NCBI RefSeq assembly: GCF_017833415.1
Contig: NZ_JAFICC010000011.1
Span: 124,001 to 188,000 of the forward strand
Length of the DNA stretch: 64,000 bases
Source: Flavobacterium sp. 1355
GTDB taxonomy: Bacteria > Bacteroidota > Bacteroidia > Flavobacteriales > Flavobacteriaceae
Direction of reading: 5' to 3'
Part shown: piece after piece, positions 15,461 through 24,291 of the stretch
Layout of the letters: each line of letters begins with the position of its first letter
How positions within the stretch are numbered: the stretch's first letter is position 1
Notes under the pieces: model-generated
Told to the model about the DNA's origin: nothing
Database searches by the model: none
The model's input: the letters and a program-made list of their open reading frames with translations, nothing else
Position numbers and translations under genes: made by a program

Positions 15461-16351
15461 ATGCATAATAGTCAAAATCTCCTGTCTGGCAAAGGCAAGT
15501 ACCGCTTTGGATTGATACTGTTTTTGTTTGTATCTGTAATCTGCGCAGCTTTTAGTATGACCGATAGTAATGACTTTGATATCGCAAGAAGGGAAATTTT
15601 GCTCCGCAGAATCGGACATGAACTTCTTTTACAGTCGGGAGATAGTACATCAAGGGTTCTTCCCCTAAAAAAGATTGCCGAAAATGAGTATCAGATCAGT
15701 TTTGAGAATGAGCTTACTTTTCAAACCGATTCTTTGGTGAATACTACTCAGCGTTTATTAGCCAAAGATCCGCTCACAAATGATTATGTTGTTAATGTCA
15801 TGAACTGTGGCAATACCAATATAGCTTATGGATATGCTATGTCAAAGAATACGAAAAATGATATTGTATCATGCATAGGAAGAAAGCAACCCAAAGCATG
15901 TTACATGATTAATATTAAATTTAAAGCCACTGGAATAAATACCACAAAAAACGGATACCTTTTGGGGAGTTTCTCTTTTTTAGCATTTGTTGGATTTATC
16001 TTTTTTAGATCTGCTAAGCCAAAAGCAGCTTTACCTGATGGTAATCATGCAAATTTGTTCACTTTAGGTTCGGTAGTATTCGATGCGAAGAATAGGAAGC
16101 TCATCATGTATGAAAATACAATAGACCTGACCGGAACGGAAACCCGTGTATTGCTCATTTTCGCAATGTCTCCCAACGAGATCATAGAAAGAAGCCGACT
16201 GCAAAAAGAGATTTGGGAAGATGAAGGTGTTATTGTGGGGCGCAGTCTGGATATGTTCATATCAAAACTTAGAAAAAAACTGGAATGTGATCCGAATATC
16301 AAAATTGTCGTTATACGTGGCAAAGGATATAAGCTTAACATTATCTCTTAG
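15461..16351 (+). CDS. Membrane-anchored OmpR/PhoB-type winged-helix regulator
   Basis: A 296-residue protein with an unusual order: TM segment 1 (about residues 15-33, FGLILFLFVSVICAAF), a periplasmic domain of about 130 residues with three cysteines (NVMNCGNT, VSCIGRKQPKACYM), TM segment 2 (about 167-185, LLGSFSFLAFVGFIFF), then a C-terminal cytosolic winged helix (TGTETRVLLIFAMSPNEIIERSRLQKEIW, VIVGRSLDMFISKLRKKL, IVVIRGKGYKL). ToxR/CadC proteins have the DNA-binding domain at the N-terminus; here it is at the C-terminus. The likely role is to sense an envelope signal and control the divergent gene. Confidence 0.82.
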   Translation: MHNSQNLLSGKGKYRFGLILFLFVSVICAAFSMTDSNDFDIARREILLRRIGHELLLQSGDSTSRVLPLKKIAENEYQISFENELTFQTDSLVNTTQRLLAKDPLTNDYVVNVMNCGNTNIAYGYAMSKNTKNDIVSCIGRKQPKACYMINIKFKATGINTTKNGYLLGSFSFLAFVGFIFFRSAKPKAALPDGNHANLFTLGSVVFDAKNRKLIMYENTIDLTGTETRVLLIFAMSPNEIIERSRLQKEIWEDEGVIVGRSLDMFISKLRKKLECDPNIKIVVIRGKGYKLNIIS

Positions 16352-16465
16352 TCTTATAAGTGTTGCTTTTGATGACGAATAAATAATGGTCAGGCCGAAG
16401 TGTAATTTGGAAAAAGCTAGCTTTATACAGTTTCTCTACTGATTTGCAAGATACAAAATATAAAA

Positions 16466-16491
16466 AAACTCCTTAATTTCTTAAGGAGTTT
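16466..16491 (-). terminator. Terminator of tRNA-Val
   Basis: AAACTCCTTAA (16466-16476) pairs perfectly with TTAAGGAGTTT (16481-16491) with a TTTC loop. On the minus strand it lies 2 bp after the tRNA 3' end and is followed by a T-run. Confidence 0.9.
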
Positions 16492-16493
16492 CT

Positions 16494-16571
16494 TGGTGGG
16501 CGATGAGGGGTTCGAACCCCCGACCCCCTCGGTGTAAACGAGGTGCTCTGAACCAGCTGAGCTAATCGCCC
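16494..16571 (-). tRNA. tRNA-Val (anticodon UAC)
   Basis: On the minus strand a complete cloverleaf can be folded: acceptor GGGCGAT with ATCGCCC, D-arm TAGCTCAGCTGGTTCAGAGC, anticodon stem CCTCG/CGAGG around loop TTTACAC (anticodon TAC), and T-arm with GGTTCGAAC. The CCA tail is encoded (16496-16494). No second tRNA accompanies it. Confidence 0.97.
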
Positions 16572-16832
16572 TATTTACTAGGTTGCTATCGTTTGTGATT
16601 GCGAGTGCAAATATACAGCTAGAATTCATAATAACAAGTATTTTAGAAAAAAAATCGAATAATTTTTTTAGAAGATAATTTAGAAAGCTATTTTTCAATT
16701 AATTAAAAACAAATAAAAATTTTCATTTCTTAATTCTTAGTTAAAAAAACAGACTTAAAAACTAATTGAGAATATTCTTTTTTGTATTCATTTGCTATAT
16801 CATACCTTTGTGTACCTTAATTGTAAATAAAC

Positions 16833-18623
16833 ATGCCAAGATATCAAGAAAATGATTTGCCAAAAGCTAAATTAGACTCCAATTCACTTCAAAAAGCCCT
16901 ACGAATTTTTAAATACGGGAAAAATCACAAATGGAAATTTTTTCTGGGCTTAATTTTCCTCCTATTAACTAGTGCCACTGCCCTTGCCTTTCCTAAATTA
17001 ATGGGAATGTTAGTTGATTGTGTTACCAATAAAAACCTCAATCGAGCAAATGAAATAGCCGTTGCCCTGATCGTAATATTAATGCTGCAGGCAATTTTCT
17101 CTTTTTTCAGAATCTCACTTTTTGTAAACTTTACTGAAAACTCATTATCAAATATTCGTTTTGCCTTATACGAAAATCTGGTTAAACTGCCAATGTCGTT
17201 CTATTCACAAAAGCGTGTCGGAGAACTAAATAGTCGAATAAGTGCCGATATTTCTCAATTACAGGACACCTTTACAACCACTATAGCAGAATTTTTACGC
17301 CAGTTAATCTTAATCATAGGAGGTTTTATCATTTTGGGAAATATCAGCCCAAAATTAACTTTGATGATGTTGGCGATTGTTCCAATTGTGGCTGTTGCAG
17401 CAGTAATATTTGGAAGATTTATTCGCAAATATGGAAAAAAGACACAAGATAAAGTTGCGGAAAGCCAGGTTATTGTTGAAGAAACTTTGCAGGGAATAAG
17501 TAATGTAAAAGCCTTTGCAAATGAATGGTACGAAATCCAGCGTTACAAAAACAAAATCAAAGAAATTGTAAAGATCGCGATAAAAGGAGGCCAATACAGA
17601 GGTTATTTTGCTTCATTTATTATTTTATGCCTTTTTGGTTGCGTCGTAGCGGTAGTCTGGTACGGAATAACCCTAACTATAAAAGGAGAAGTTGAAGGGG
17701 TCGGAGATTTAATCTCTTTTGTTCTTTATACTACTTTTATTGGGGCTTCTTTTGGCGGAATAGCCGAGATGTATGCACAAATTCAAAAAGCCGTTGGTGC
17801 AACAGAACGAGTTTTTGAATTATTAGAAGAAACTCCGGAAGACATTAAAGGAAATGAAAAAACAGCGGCAATAGAAAAAATAAAAGGAAACGTTTCTTTT
17901 AAAAATGTTGCCTTTAGTTACCCTTCAAGAAAAGAAATTCAGGTGTTGAAAAATGTAAATTTCACAGCAGAATTTGGGCAGAAAATTGCAATTGTCGGGC
18001 CAAGTGGTGCGGGAAAATCTACTATTTCATCCTTGTTATTGCGTTTCTATGATATAAACTCCGGAGAGATCAATGTTGATGGAAAAAATATTTATGATTA
18101 CGATTTAGAAAGCCTTCGAGGCAACATGAGTATTGTTCCGCAGGATGTAATCTTATTTGGCGGAACGATCAGAGAGAATATTGCTTACGGGAAACCAAAT
18201 GCAACAAACGAAGAAATTTTAGAGGCTGCAAAACAAGCAAATGCATTTAATTTTGTAGATGGTTTTCCTGAAAAATTTGAAACATTAGTAGGAGAACGAG
18301 GCGTAAAATTATCAGGCGGGCAGCGTCAGCGTATTGCAATTGCCAGAGCATTGCTTAAAAACCCAAGTATTCTTATATTAGATGAAGCAACTTCATCACT
18401 AGACAGTGAAAGCGAAAAACTGGTTCAGGAAGCATTAGAAGTATTAATGGAAGGAAGAACAAGTATCATTATTGCGCACCGTCTTTCTACTATTAGAAAT
18501 GCTGATAAAATCCTGGTGTTAGATAACGGAGAAATAACCGAAGAAGGAACACATCAGGAATTAATAAACCTTGAAAATGGTATTTATAAAAACCTAAGCA
18601 ACTTACAATTTAGTAATTCTTAA
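16833..18623 (+). CDS. ABC transporter, fused permease and ATPase (exporter type)
   Basis: A 596-residue half-transporter of the MsbA/lipid-exporter class. About six TM helices fill residues 1-320. The ATPase follows: Walker A GPSGAGKST (about 389), Q-loop IVPQD, signature LSGGQRQR (about 493), Walker B ILILDEATSSLD (about 513) and H-loop IIAHRLST (about 546). It works as a homodimer in the inner membrane; the substrate (lipid, drug or peptide) cannot be read. It is monocistronic, with a strong terminator behind it. Confidence 0.92.
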   Translation: MPRYQENDLPKAKLDSNSLQKALRIFKYGKNHKWKFFLGLIFLLLTSATALAFPKLMGMLVDCVTNKNLNRANEIAVALIVILMLQAIFSFFRISLFVNFTENSLSNIRFALYENLVKLPMSFYSQKRVGELNSRISADISQLQDTFTTTIAEFLRQLILIIGGFIILGNISPKLTLMMLAIVPIVAVAAVIFGRFIRKYGKKTQDKVAESQVIVEETLQGISNVKAFANEWYEIQRYKNKIKEIVKIAIKGGQYRGYFASFIILCLFGCVVAVVWYGITLTIKGEVEGVGDLISFVLYTTFIGASFGGIAEMYAQIQKAVGATERVFELLEETPEDIKGNEKTAAIEKIKGNVSFKNVAFSYPSRKEIQVLKNVNFTAEFGQKIAIVGPSGAGKSTISSLLLRFYDINSGEINVDGKNIYDYDLESLRGNMSIVPQDVILFGGTIRENIAYGKPNATNEEILEAAKQANAFNFVDGFPEKFETLVGERGVKLSGGQRQRIAIARALLKNPSILILDEATSSLDSESEKLVQEALEVLMEGRTSIIIAHRLSTIRNADKILVLDNGEITEEGTHQELINLENGIYKNLSNLQFSNS

Positions 18624-18642
18624 AAAGAAATTCCAAATTCCA

Positions 18643-18677
18643 AAAAAAATCCATTTGCATCGCAAATGGATTTTTTT
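18643..18677. terminator. Terminator after the ABC transporter gene
   Basis: A perfect 16-bp stem, from AAAAAAATCCATTTGC (18643-18658) to GCAAATGGATTTTTTT (18662-18677), with a 3-nt loop (ATC). T-run on both strands. Confidence 0.9.
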
Positions 18678-18679
18678 GT

Positions 18680-18760
18680 AAATCTAAAATCTAAAATCTA
18701 AAATCTAAAATCTAAAATCTAAAATCTAAAATCTAAAATCTAAAATCTAAAATCTAAAAT
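18680..18760. repeat. Heptanucleotide tandem repeat (AAAATCT)n
   Basis: About 11.5 uninterrupted copies of AAAATCT fill the space between the ABC transporter terminator and the proline dehydrogenase stop. Both genes converge on it, so it lies outside coding sequence and promoters. Such perfect runs mutate by slippage, so copy number should vary among strains. Confidence 0.95.
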
Positions 18761-18766
18761 CCTCGA

Positions 18767-19936
18767 TTATTTTCCTTTTCTTCTCTTGCGTTCAGCCTTA
18801 ATCATCGATAATTCGCGGCTTGTCTGACCTGCAACAGAGGTATTTTCTTCAGCACGGCGAATCAGGTAAGGCATAACATCTTTTACTGGTCCAAATGGCA
18901 AATATTTGGCAACATTATAACCATTTTCGGCTAAGTTATAGCTGATGTTATCACTCATACCGTATAATTGTCCAAACCAGATTTTGTTATCATTTTTAGC
19001 GATACCTTTTTCCTGCATCATTTCCATCAATTTATAAGAACTTAATTCGTTGTGAGTTCCTGCAAAAATTGACATCATATCCAGATGGTCTAACATATAA
19101 TGTACAGCATTATCATAATTTATATCAGTAGCTTCTTTAGAAACACAAATTGGGGAAACATAGCCTTTTTCTTCCGCTCTTTTATTTTCCTTTTCCATGT
19201 AGGCACCACGAACAAGCTTCATTCCGATAAAAAATCCTTCTGCTTTGGCAACTTCATGAAGTTTTTTCAAATAATCCAAACGATCCCAACGGTACATTTG
19301 TAAGGTATTAAAAACAATTGCTTTTTCCTTATTGTATTTGCGCATCATTTCGGTAACTAAATCATCAGCAGCATCCTGCATCCAGCTTTCTTCACCATCA
19401 ATTAATAAGGCAACGTCTTTTTTATGTGCTTCACTGCAAATTTTATCAAAACGGGCCACTACTCTATTCCACTCCTCCTGCTCTGCCGGAGATAAGGTTT
19501 GTTTTTCTCCAAGCTTTTCATATAATTCAAAACGTCCCAAACCTGTTGGTTTAAAAACTGCAAAAGGTATTGCCAGGCGTTCTTTGGCAAATTCTACCGT
19601 TTTTAATGTCATTTCCAAAGCAGCATCAAACTGTTCTTCTTCTTCTTTTCCTTCTACCGAATAATCCAATACAGACGAAACACCTTTGGTAAACATTTTA
19701 TCTACAACAGTAATACAGTCGTCTTCATTTACACCACCACAAAAGTGGTCAAAAACAGTAGCACGAATTAATCCTTCTACCGGTAAATGAGCTTTAAGTG
19801 CAAAATTAGTTACTGCAGTTCCAATCTTAACCAGAGGCTCACTATCAATCATTTTAAAAAGAAAATAAGCTCTGTCAAGTTCTGTATCACTCTTTAGCGA
19901 AAATGCAACTTGAGTGTTATCGAATATTTTTTCCAT
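18767..19936 (-). CDS. Proline dehydrogenase (PutA N-terminal type)
   Basis: A 389-residue FAD enzyme oxidising proline to pyrroline-5-carboxylate. It has the PRODH barrel motifs: AVFKPTGLGRFELYEKL, ALLIDGEESWMQDAAD, FFIGMKLVRGAYMEKE, and the C-terminal RRAEENTSVAGQTSREL, which in this family binds substrate. The ATG at 19936 is chosen; a TTG further upstream (19957) lies inside the -7 box TATATTTG (19962-19955). The terminal KAERKRRKGK is basic. The delta-1-pyrroline-5-carboxylate dehydrogenase gene is not in the window. Confidence 0.92.
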   Translation of the reverse strand: MEKIFDNTQVAFSLKSDTELDRAYFLFKMIDSEPLVKIGTAVTNFALKAHLPVEGLIRATVFDHFCGGVNEDDCITVVDKMFTKGVSSVLDYSVEGKEEEEQFDAALEMTLKTVEFAKERLAIPFAVFKPTGLGRFELYEKLGEKQTLSPAEQEEWNRVVARFDKICSEAHKKDVALLIDGEESWMQDAADDLVTEMMRKYNKEKAIVFNTLQMYRWDRLDYLKKLHEVAKAEGFFIGMKLVRGAYMEKENKRAEEKGYVSPICVSKEATDINYDNAVHYMLDHLDMMSIFAGTHNELSSYKLMEMMQEKGIAKNDNKIWFGQLYGMSDNISYNLAENGYNVAKYLPFGPVKDVMPYLIRRAEENTSVAGQTSRELSMIKAERKRRKGK

Positions 19937-20097
19937 TTTAGGTTGTTTTTTGTGCAAATATAACGAGTGTTTTGAACATTATTCACCAAATGATATCATA
20001 ATTTTTTATATCTTTAATGGCCCTAAAAATACTTTTGATTGCAAAAGTAAGATTTTGCTTATATTTTATTTACTTTTGCAAAAAAATATAATTCAAA

Positions 20098-22806
20098 ATG
20101 AATAGTAAAGTAGATCATATTATTAATGAATTAAAAGGAAAGCAATCTATACCAAATTTTGTTGTCCTGTTGTTTATTATTTTACTGCTGGTAATAGACT
20201 TTATGCCTTATTTTGAGAGTATGGAAATCATAAATCCTCAATTTTTATACTTGGCGGTATTAAATCTTATTATAGGTGTATACTTCTTTTTCAATCCAAA
20301 TCTTATTTCAAATCAAATCGTTCCCATAATACAAAAGTGTTATGTCTTCAGGATTTACCTCGCTTTCCTTTTTTTCTGTGGAATCACTATTTTTTCTGCA
20401 AAAAATACTTCGCTTGTTTTAACAAAGTTTACAGAAATAGCCATTGTATTCTGTCTATTCCTAAATCTTTGTATTTTATTAAAAAATAAGCTGGATCTTA
20501 TTTATAAAATCATCTTTATAATTTGCTTAAGTGCTTTTTTACAATCCTGGCAGCAGCTTTGTAATTTTATTATTATACCACGGCATGCTTCTATTATGAG
20601 TCTTCTGGGAGCCATGAAAGGAAATACAGGAAATATCAATATATTAGCTGCGAGCCTTACGATCAAAGTCCCATTTTTATTACTTGGTATTAGTAATTTT
20701 AAGACCTATAAAAAATGGTTTTCAATCGTAGCATTGTTTTCAGTTACGGCAGTAATTTTTTTAACGGGCGCCAGAACTCCTTTAATCAGTTTATTTTTAA
20801 TTTTTTCTGTCTATATAATTTACATAATTAGAGAAAATTCATTTACTCGCTTAGCTTTTACAAATATTTTATATTTGATCATTCCGGTATTAATTGCTGT
20901 TTTATTTTCAAACACAATTTTTACTAAATCAACGGATAAAAACAGATACGATTCTATTGGAAATAAAGTTGAAAAATTCAATGCCGAAGATGGTTCTTCA
21001 AAATTAAGGCTGATATACTGGGGAAATGCTATAAAAATAAGTGAAAAAAATCCTGTTCTGGGTATTGGTTTGGGCAACTATCAGGTAGAATCTATTCCGT
21101 ATGAAAAAACAGCAGCAGATGGTTTCATAGTATCATTGCATACTCATAATGATTTTCTTGAGATCATGGCAGAAACGGGAGTACTAAACGGTCTGATTTA
21201 TCTCTCTCTTTTTGTTTTTATTATTGTTGCCAATTCAAAAAAAATACTAAAATCAAAAGATAACAATGTCAGAGCAATTGCAGTATTGACACTAATGCTT
21301 GTTATCGCTTATGGAATTGACTCATCGCTTAATTTCCCAATGTACAGGCCAACTATGCAGCTATTTTTTGCTCTTATGTTAGCCTTAACCGTGGCAAATA
21401 ACTCAAAGTTAAGTATTGAATATAAATCTCAAAAGCAATTTGCAGTGAGAATTACATGCTCAATTTTAATAATTGCAGCCATAATTACGAGTTATTCTGC
21501 TTATTTGATTTATAAAGCTTCGCATCTGGAATACTTAATCGCTGGTGATAATATAAATTTGAACGAAAAAGGAGCTTTAAGCGGAGATAAAGTTGTAGCT
21601 CTAATCCCAAAATATCCAAATGTATTAAGCAGCTCAGAAGCATTTTATGAATATGCAGCGATTTACTACATTCGAGAAAAAAATTATGAAAAAGCTCTTA
21701 AATGCTTTTCAAAAGCATCAAAAATTAATCCATATAGCGGTCGAATAGACTTTTACAAACAATTGATAGCTATCAAGAGAGGAAAAATAGATAGTGCTTA
21801 TATATATAGTAAACAGGCATTTAACCTGCGTCCTAGAAATTATGATCTGTACAAGGGAGTTACACATTACTCAATAATGAAAAAAGATACTCTCGAATTG
21901 ATTAAAAATCATGCAATTTTTTCACGTTATAGCAATGTTCCTGAAACCTGGGTTACAGTGGCTAATGTATTGCAAAGTTCCGGTGCTGACTACAAAAGAA
22001 TAATTCGTTTTGTAAATGAAGGATTAAAGAAAATGCCTAATGACAGTGTTTTATTAAAGAAAAAAAATCAACTTTTGATTACTTCCTATCTTCAGGGCGG
22101 TCAGAATTTTGAAACGCAGTCTGATTTAAGTAAAGCCCTGGAATCTTATGAAAAAGCTTTAAAAATTGACCCTAAAAATATTTATGTAACACAAAATATT
22201 GGATTCAATTATTTCAAACAGGGTCAAAACAAAAAAGCAATAAGCTCTTTACTGGATGCATTAAAATATCCGGGATTGAATGACGGAAAAACAGAGTTTT
22301 TCTTAGGTATTTGTTACTTAAAAGAAAACGACAAAACCAACGCCATGAAATATTTTACTATCTCAAAAGATAAAAAATATCCTCCGGCAAAACAGCTAAT
22401 TTCTCAATTTAGTTCAATTCAAAGTGACCAGGCTGTATTAAAAAAACGAAAAAATGATCTTTTGATTGCAGATTATATTACAGAAGGCCAAAAATTCGAA
22501 GATCAAAAAAAATTAGGGGAAGCATTGACGTCTTATGAAAAAGCTTTAAAAATTGATCCTAAAAGTATCTATGCTCACCAAAATATTGGATTCTATTATT
22601 TAAAAACGGGACAAGCTAAAAAAGCAATAAATAATTTATTGAATGCATTAAAATATCCTGGACTAAACGATGGAAAAACAGAATATTTTTTAGCAATTTG
22701 TTATTTACAAGAAGGGAATAAAACCAATGCTTGCAAATATTTAAATATATCAAAAGACAAAAAATATTCTGATGCCCAGCAATTAATAGAAAAGATCTGT
22801 AAATAG
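20098..22806 (+). CDS. O-antigen ligase/polymerase (Wzy_C-like) fused to TPR repeats
   Basis: A 902-residue inner-membrane protein. Residues 1-460 have about 11-12 TM helices and the Wzy/WaaL signature with LTGARTPLISLFLIF and GIGLGNYQ...THNDFLEIMAETGVLNGLIY. Residues 510-902 are tetratricopeptide repeats. The last two units, each about 125 residues (from 22060 and from 22441), are near copies sharing SYEKALKIDPK, QNIGF and NALKYPGLNDGKTE or DALKYPGLNDGKTE. The likely role is attachment or polymerisation of a surface glycan or glycoprotein. A -7 box TACTTTTG is at 20071-20078. Confidence 0.85.
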   Translation: MNSKVDHIINELKGKQSIPNFVVLLFIILLLVIDFMPYFESMEIINPQFLYLAVLNLIIGVYFFFNPNLISNQIVPIIQKCYVFRIYLAFLFFCGITIFSAKNTSLVLTKFTEIAIVFCLFLNLCILLKNKLDLIYKIIFIICLSAFLQSWQQLCNFIIIPRHASIMSLLGAMKGNTGNINILAASLTIKVPFLLLGISNFKTYKKWFSIVALFSVTAVIFLTGARTPLISLFLIFSVYIIYIIRENSFTRLAFTNILYLIIPVLIAVLFSNTIFTKSTDKNRYDSIGNKVEKFNAEDGSSKLRLIYWGNAIKISEKNPVLGIGLGNYQVESIPYEKTAADGFIVSLHTHNDFLEIMAETGVLNGLIYLSLFVFIIVANSKKILKSKDNNVRAIAVLTLMLVIAYGIDSSLNFPMYRPTMQLFFALMLALTVANNSKLSIEYKSQKQFAVRITCSILIIAAIITSYSAYLIYKASHLEYLIAGDNINLNEKGALSGDKVVALIPKYPNVLSSSEAFYEYAAIYYIREKNYEKALKCFSKASKINPYSGRIDFYKQLIAIKRGKIDSAYIYSKQAFNLRPRNYDLYKGVTHYSIMKKDTLELIKNHAIFSRYSNVPETWVTVANVLQSSGADYKRIIRFVNEGLKKMPNDSVLLKKKNQLLITSYLQGGQNFETQSDLSKALESYEKALKIDPKNIYVTQNIGFNYFKQGQNKKAISSLLDALKYPGLNDGKTEFFLGICYLKENDKTNAMKYFTISKDKKYPPAKQLISQFSSIQSDQAVLKKRKNDLLIADYITEGQKFEDQKKLGEALTSYEKALKIDPKSIYAHQNIGFYYLKTGQAKKAINNLLNALKYPGLNDGKTEYFLAICYLQEGNKTNACKYLNISKDKKYSDAQQLIEKICK

Positions 22807-22925
22807 ATTCTGTTCTTTTGAAATGTTAATTTAGAATGATTAGTTTTAAAACAAATTAGAACCAAAGTTTGAATATTATTTGTTTTAAAATCCCTTATTT
22901 TGCGGTTTCATTTAAGCAAAGAATT

Positions 22926-23993
22926 ATGAAATCCATTCAAGCCAATAATTACTTCGTACATTTTAACCACAATGCTTACGAGGCTTTAAATAAACATTTA
23001 AAAGAAAACAAATACTCAAATATTTTTATTATAGTTGATACACAGACAAATGAGTATTGTCTGCCAAAACTTCTGCCTGTTATTGAAACTGATTTGAATA
23101 TCGAAATAATAGAATTTGAAGCAGGAGAAGCAAATAAAAATATAGAAACTTGTATTGAAATCTGGAAAGTATTGACAGAACTTGGTGCTGACAGAAAATC
23201 ACTTATAATTAATCTCGGTGGCGGAGTTGTTACAGATTTAGGAGGATTTGTTGCATCTACTTTTAAGCGTGGTTTAAATTTTATAAATATACCTACTACC
23301 CTTTTATCTATGGTTGATGCTTCTGTAGGTGGAAAAACAGGTGTTGACTTAGGAAATCTAAAAAATCAGATTGGTGTTATTAATGTTCCTGAAATGGTAT
23401 TGATTGATACACAGTATCTTGAAACTTTACCGCAAACAGAAATGCGCTCTGGCCTTGCCGAAATGCTAAAACATGGCCTGATCTACGATGCTTCATACTG
23501 GAAACAGTTTTTGGACTTGAAATCAATTGATTATGCAGATTTTGACGAACTTATTTATCGTTCTGTTGAAATTAAGAATGAAATTGTAATTCAGGATCCA
23601 ACAGAAAAAAACATTCGAAAAGCACTAAATTTTGGACATACTCTGGGTCATGCCATTGAAAGTTACTTTTTGGAAAGTGAAACAAAGACAACATTATTAC
23701 ACGGTGAAGCTATCGCTGTTGGAATGATTCTGGAAGGTTACATTTCCTGGCAAAAAGGCTTGCTTACCGAAAGTGAGTATCTTGAAATTAAAACTGCCAT
23801 AAAAAGCATTTATGATGATGTTGTATTCGAAGAAAACGACATCGAACCTATCCTCGAATTGCTTATTCATGACAAAAAAAATGAGTATGGTTTGATTCAA
23901 TTTGCCTTAATTGAAGGAATAGGAAAGATAAAAATTAATCAATCCGTTGAAAATAAATTGATTCTGAGCGCGTTTCAAGATTATAAATCTTAA
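22926..23993 (+). CDS. aroB: 3-dehydroquinate synthase
   Basis: A 355-residue enzyme of the shikimate pathway, NAD- and metal-dependent, making 3-dehydroquinate. Motifs: GGGVVTDLGGFVAST (about residue 98), IPTTLLSMVDASVGGKTGVD (about 121), and the metal and substrate region FGHTLGHAIE (about 236) and LHGEAIAVGM (about 258). The ATG at 22926 gives the usual length; the in-frame TTG at 22869 adds 19 residues without family support. A short arginine-rich ORF and speA follow it. Confidence 0.93.
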   Translation: MKSIQANNYFVHFNHNAYEALNKHLKENKYSNIFIIVDTQTNEYCLPKLLPVIETDLNIEIIEFEAGEANKNIETCIEIWKVLTELGADRKSLIINLGGGVVTDLGGFVASTFKRGLNFINIPTTLLSMVDASVGGKTGVDLGNLKNQIGVINVPEMVLIDTQYLETLPQTEMRSGLAEMLKHGLIYDASYWKQFLDLKSIDYADFDELIYRSVEIKNEIVIQDPTEKNIRKALNFGHTLGHAIESYFLESETKTTLLHGEAIAVGMILEGYISWQKGLLTESEYLEIKTAIKSIYDDVVFEENDIEPILELLIHDKKNEYGLIQFALIEGIGKIKINQSVENKLILSAFQDYKS

Positions 23994-24037
23994 AGTTTTT
24001 TTAATCAAAACCGTTGCTTTTGGTATATTTTATTTTT

Positions 24038-24045
24038 TACATTTG
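24038..24045 (+). promoter_or_regulatory. -7 promoter element upstream of the small ORF and speA
   Basis: TACATTTG is a perfect TAnnTTTG. A TTG at 24014-24016 gives 21 bp spacing and another at 24020-24022 gives 15 bp. Transcription would start at or next to the ATG at 24051. A second perfect box, TATATTTG (24206-24213), lies nearer speA, inside a GCAAAT-TAT-ATTTGC palindrome (24200-24214). Confidence 0.55.
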
Positions 24046-24050
24046 CCACA

Positions 24051-24230
24051 ATGAAAACAAACAGTAAACAAACACATTTTAGCTCTTACAGAAACCGGCT
24101 CAATAGCTCCTTGTTAAGGATGCTGAATCGTTTTTATAATAGCAGAAGCCCGTTTTGTTTTGATGTTTTTTTATGTTCAAAAGCAGAAAACGAAAAGCTG
24201 CAAATTATATTTGCCAATATTAGGGTTTGA
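24051..24230 (+). CDS. Short arginine-rich ORF upstream of speA (possible leader peptide)
   Basis: A 59-codon ORF with ATG at 24051 and TGA at 24228-24230. It lies 6 bp behind a perfect -7 box, in the 299-bp gap between aroB and speA. The peptide is basic and has five arginines between residues 14 and 32 (SYRNRLNSSLLRMLNRFYN then SRSPF). Because the next gene encodes arginine decarboxylase, a translated leader that senses arginine is an attractive reading, but no clear terminator/antiterminator pair was found. It could instead be a small stand-alone protein. Confidence 0.45.
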   Translation: MKTNSKQTHFSSYRNRLNSSLLRMLNRFYNSRSPFCFDVFLCSKAENEKLQIIFANIRV

Positions 24231-24291
24231 ATGTTAGATTTAGCAATAGATTCACTAAATTTAAATAACAAATTAAAATATTGAAAAATAA

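Noticed and set aside
16423..16698. A 91-residue minus-strand frame over the tRNA
   Set aside because: It runs straight through tRNA-Val and its terminator; its apparent protein (SSAGSEHLVYTEGVGGSN) is the tRNA read in frame.
18680..18760. Tandem heptamer as a CRISPR-like array
   Set aside because: No spacers and no cas genes; it is a simple-sequence repeat.
22869..22925. Longer aroB beginning with TTG at 22869
   Set aside because: The 19 extra residues do not resemble the family, and the ATG at 22926 gives the standard N-terminus.
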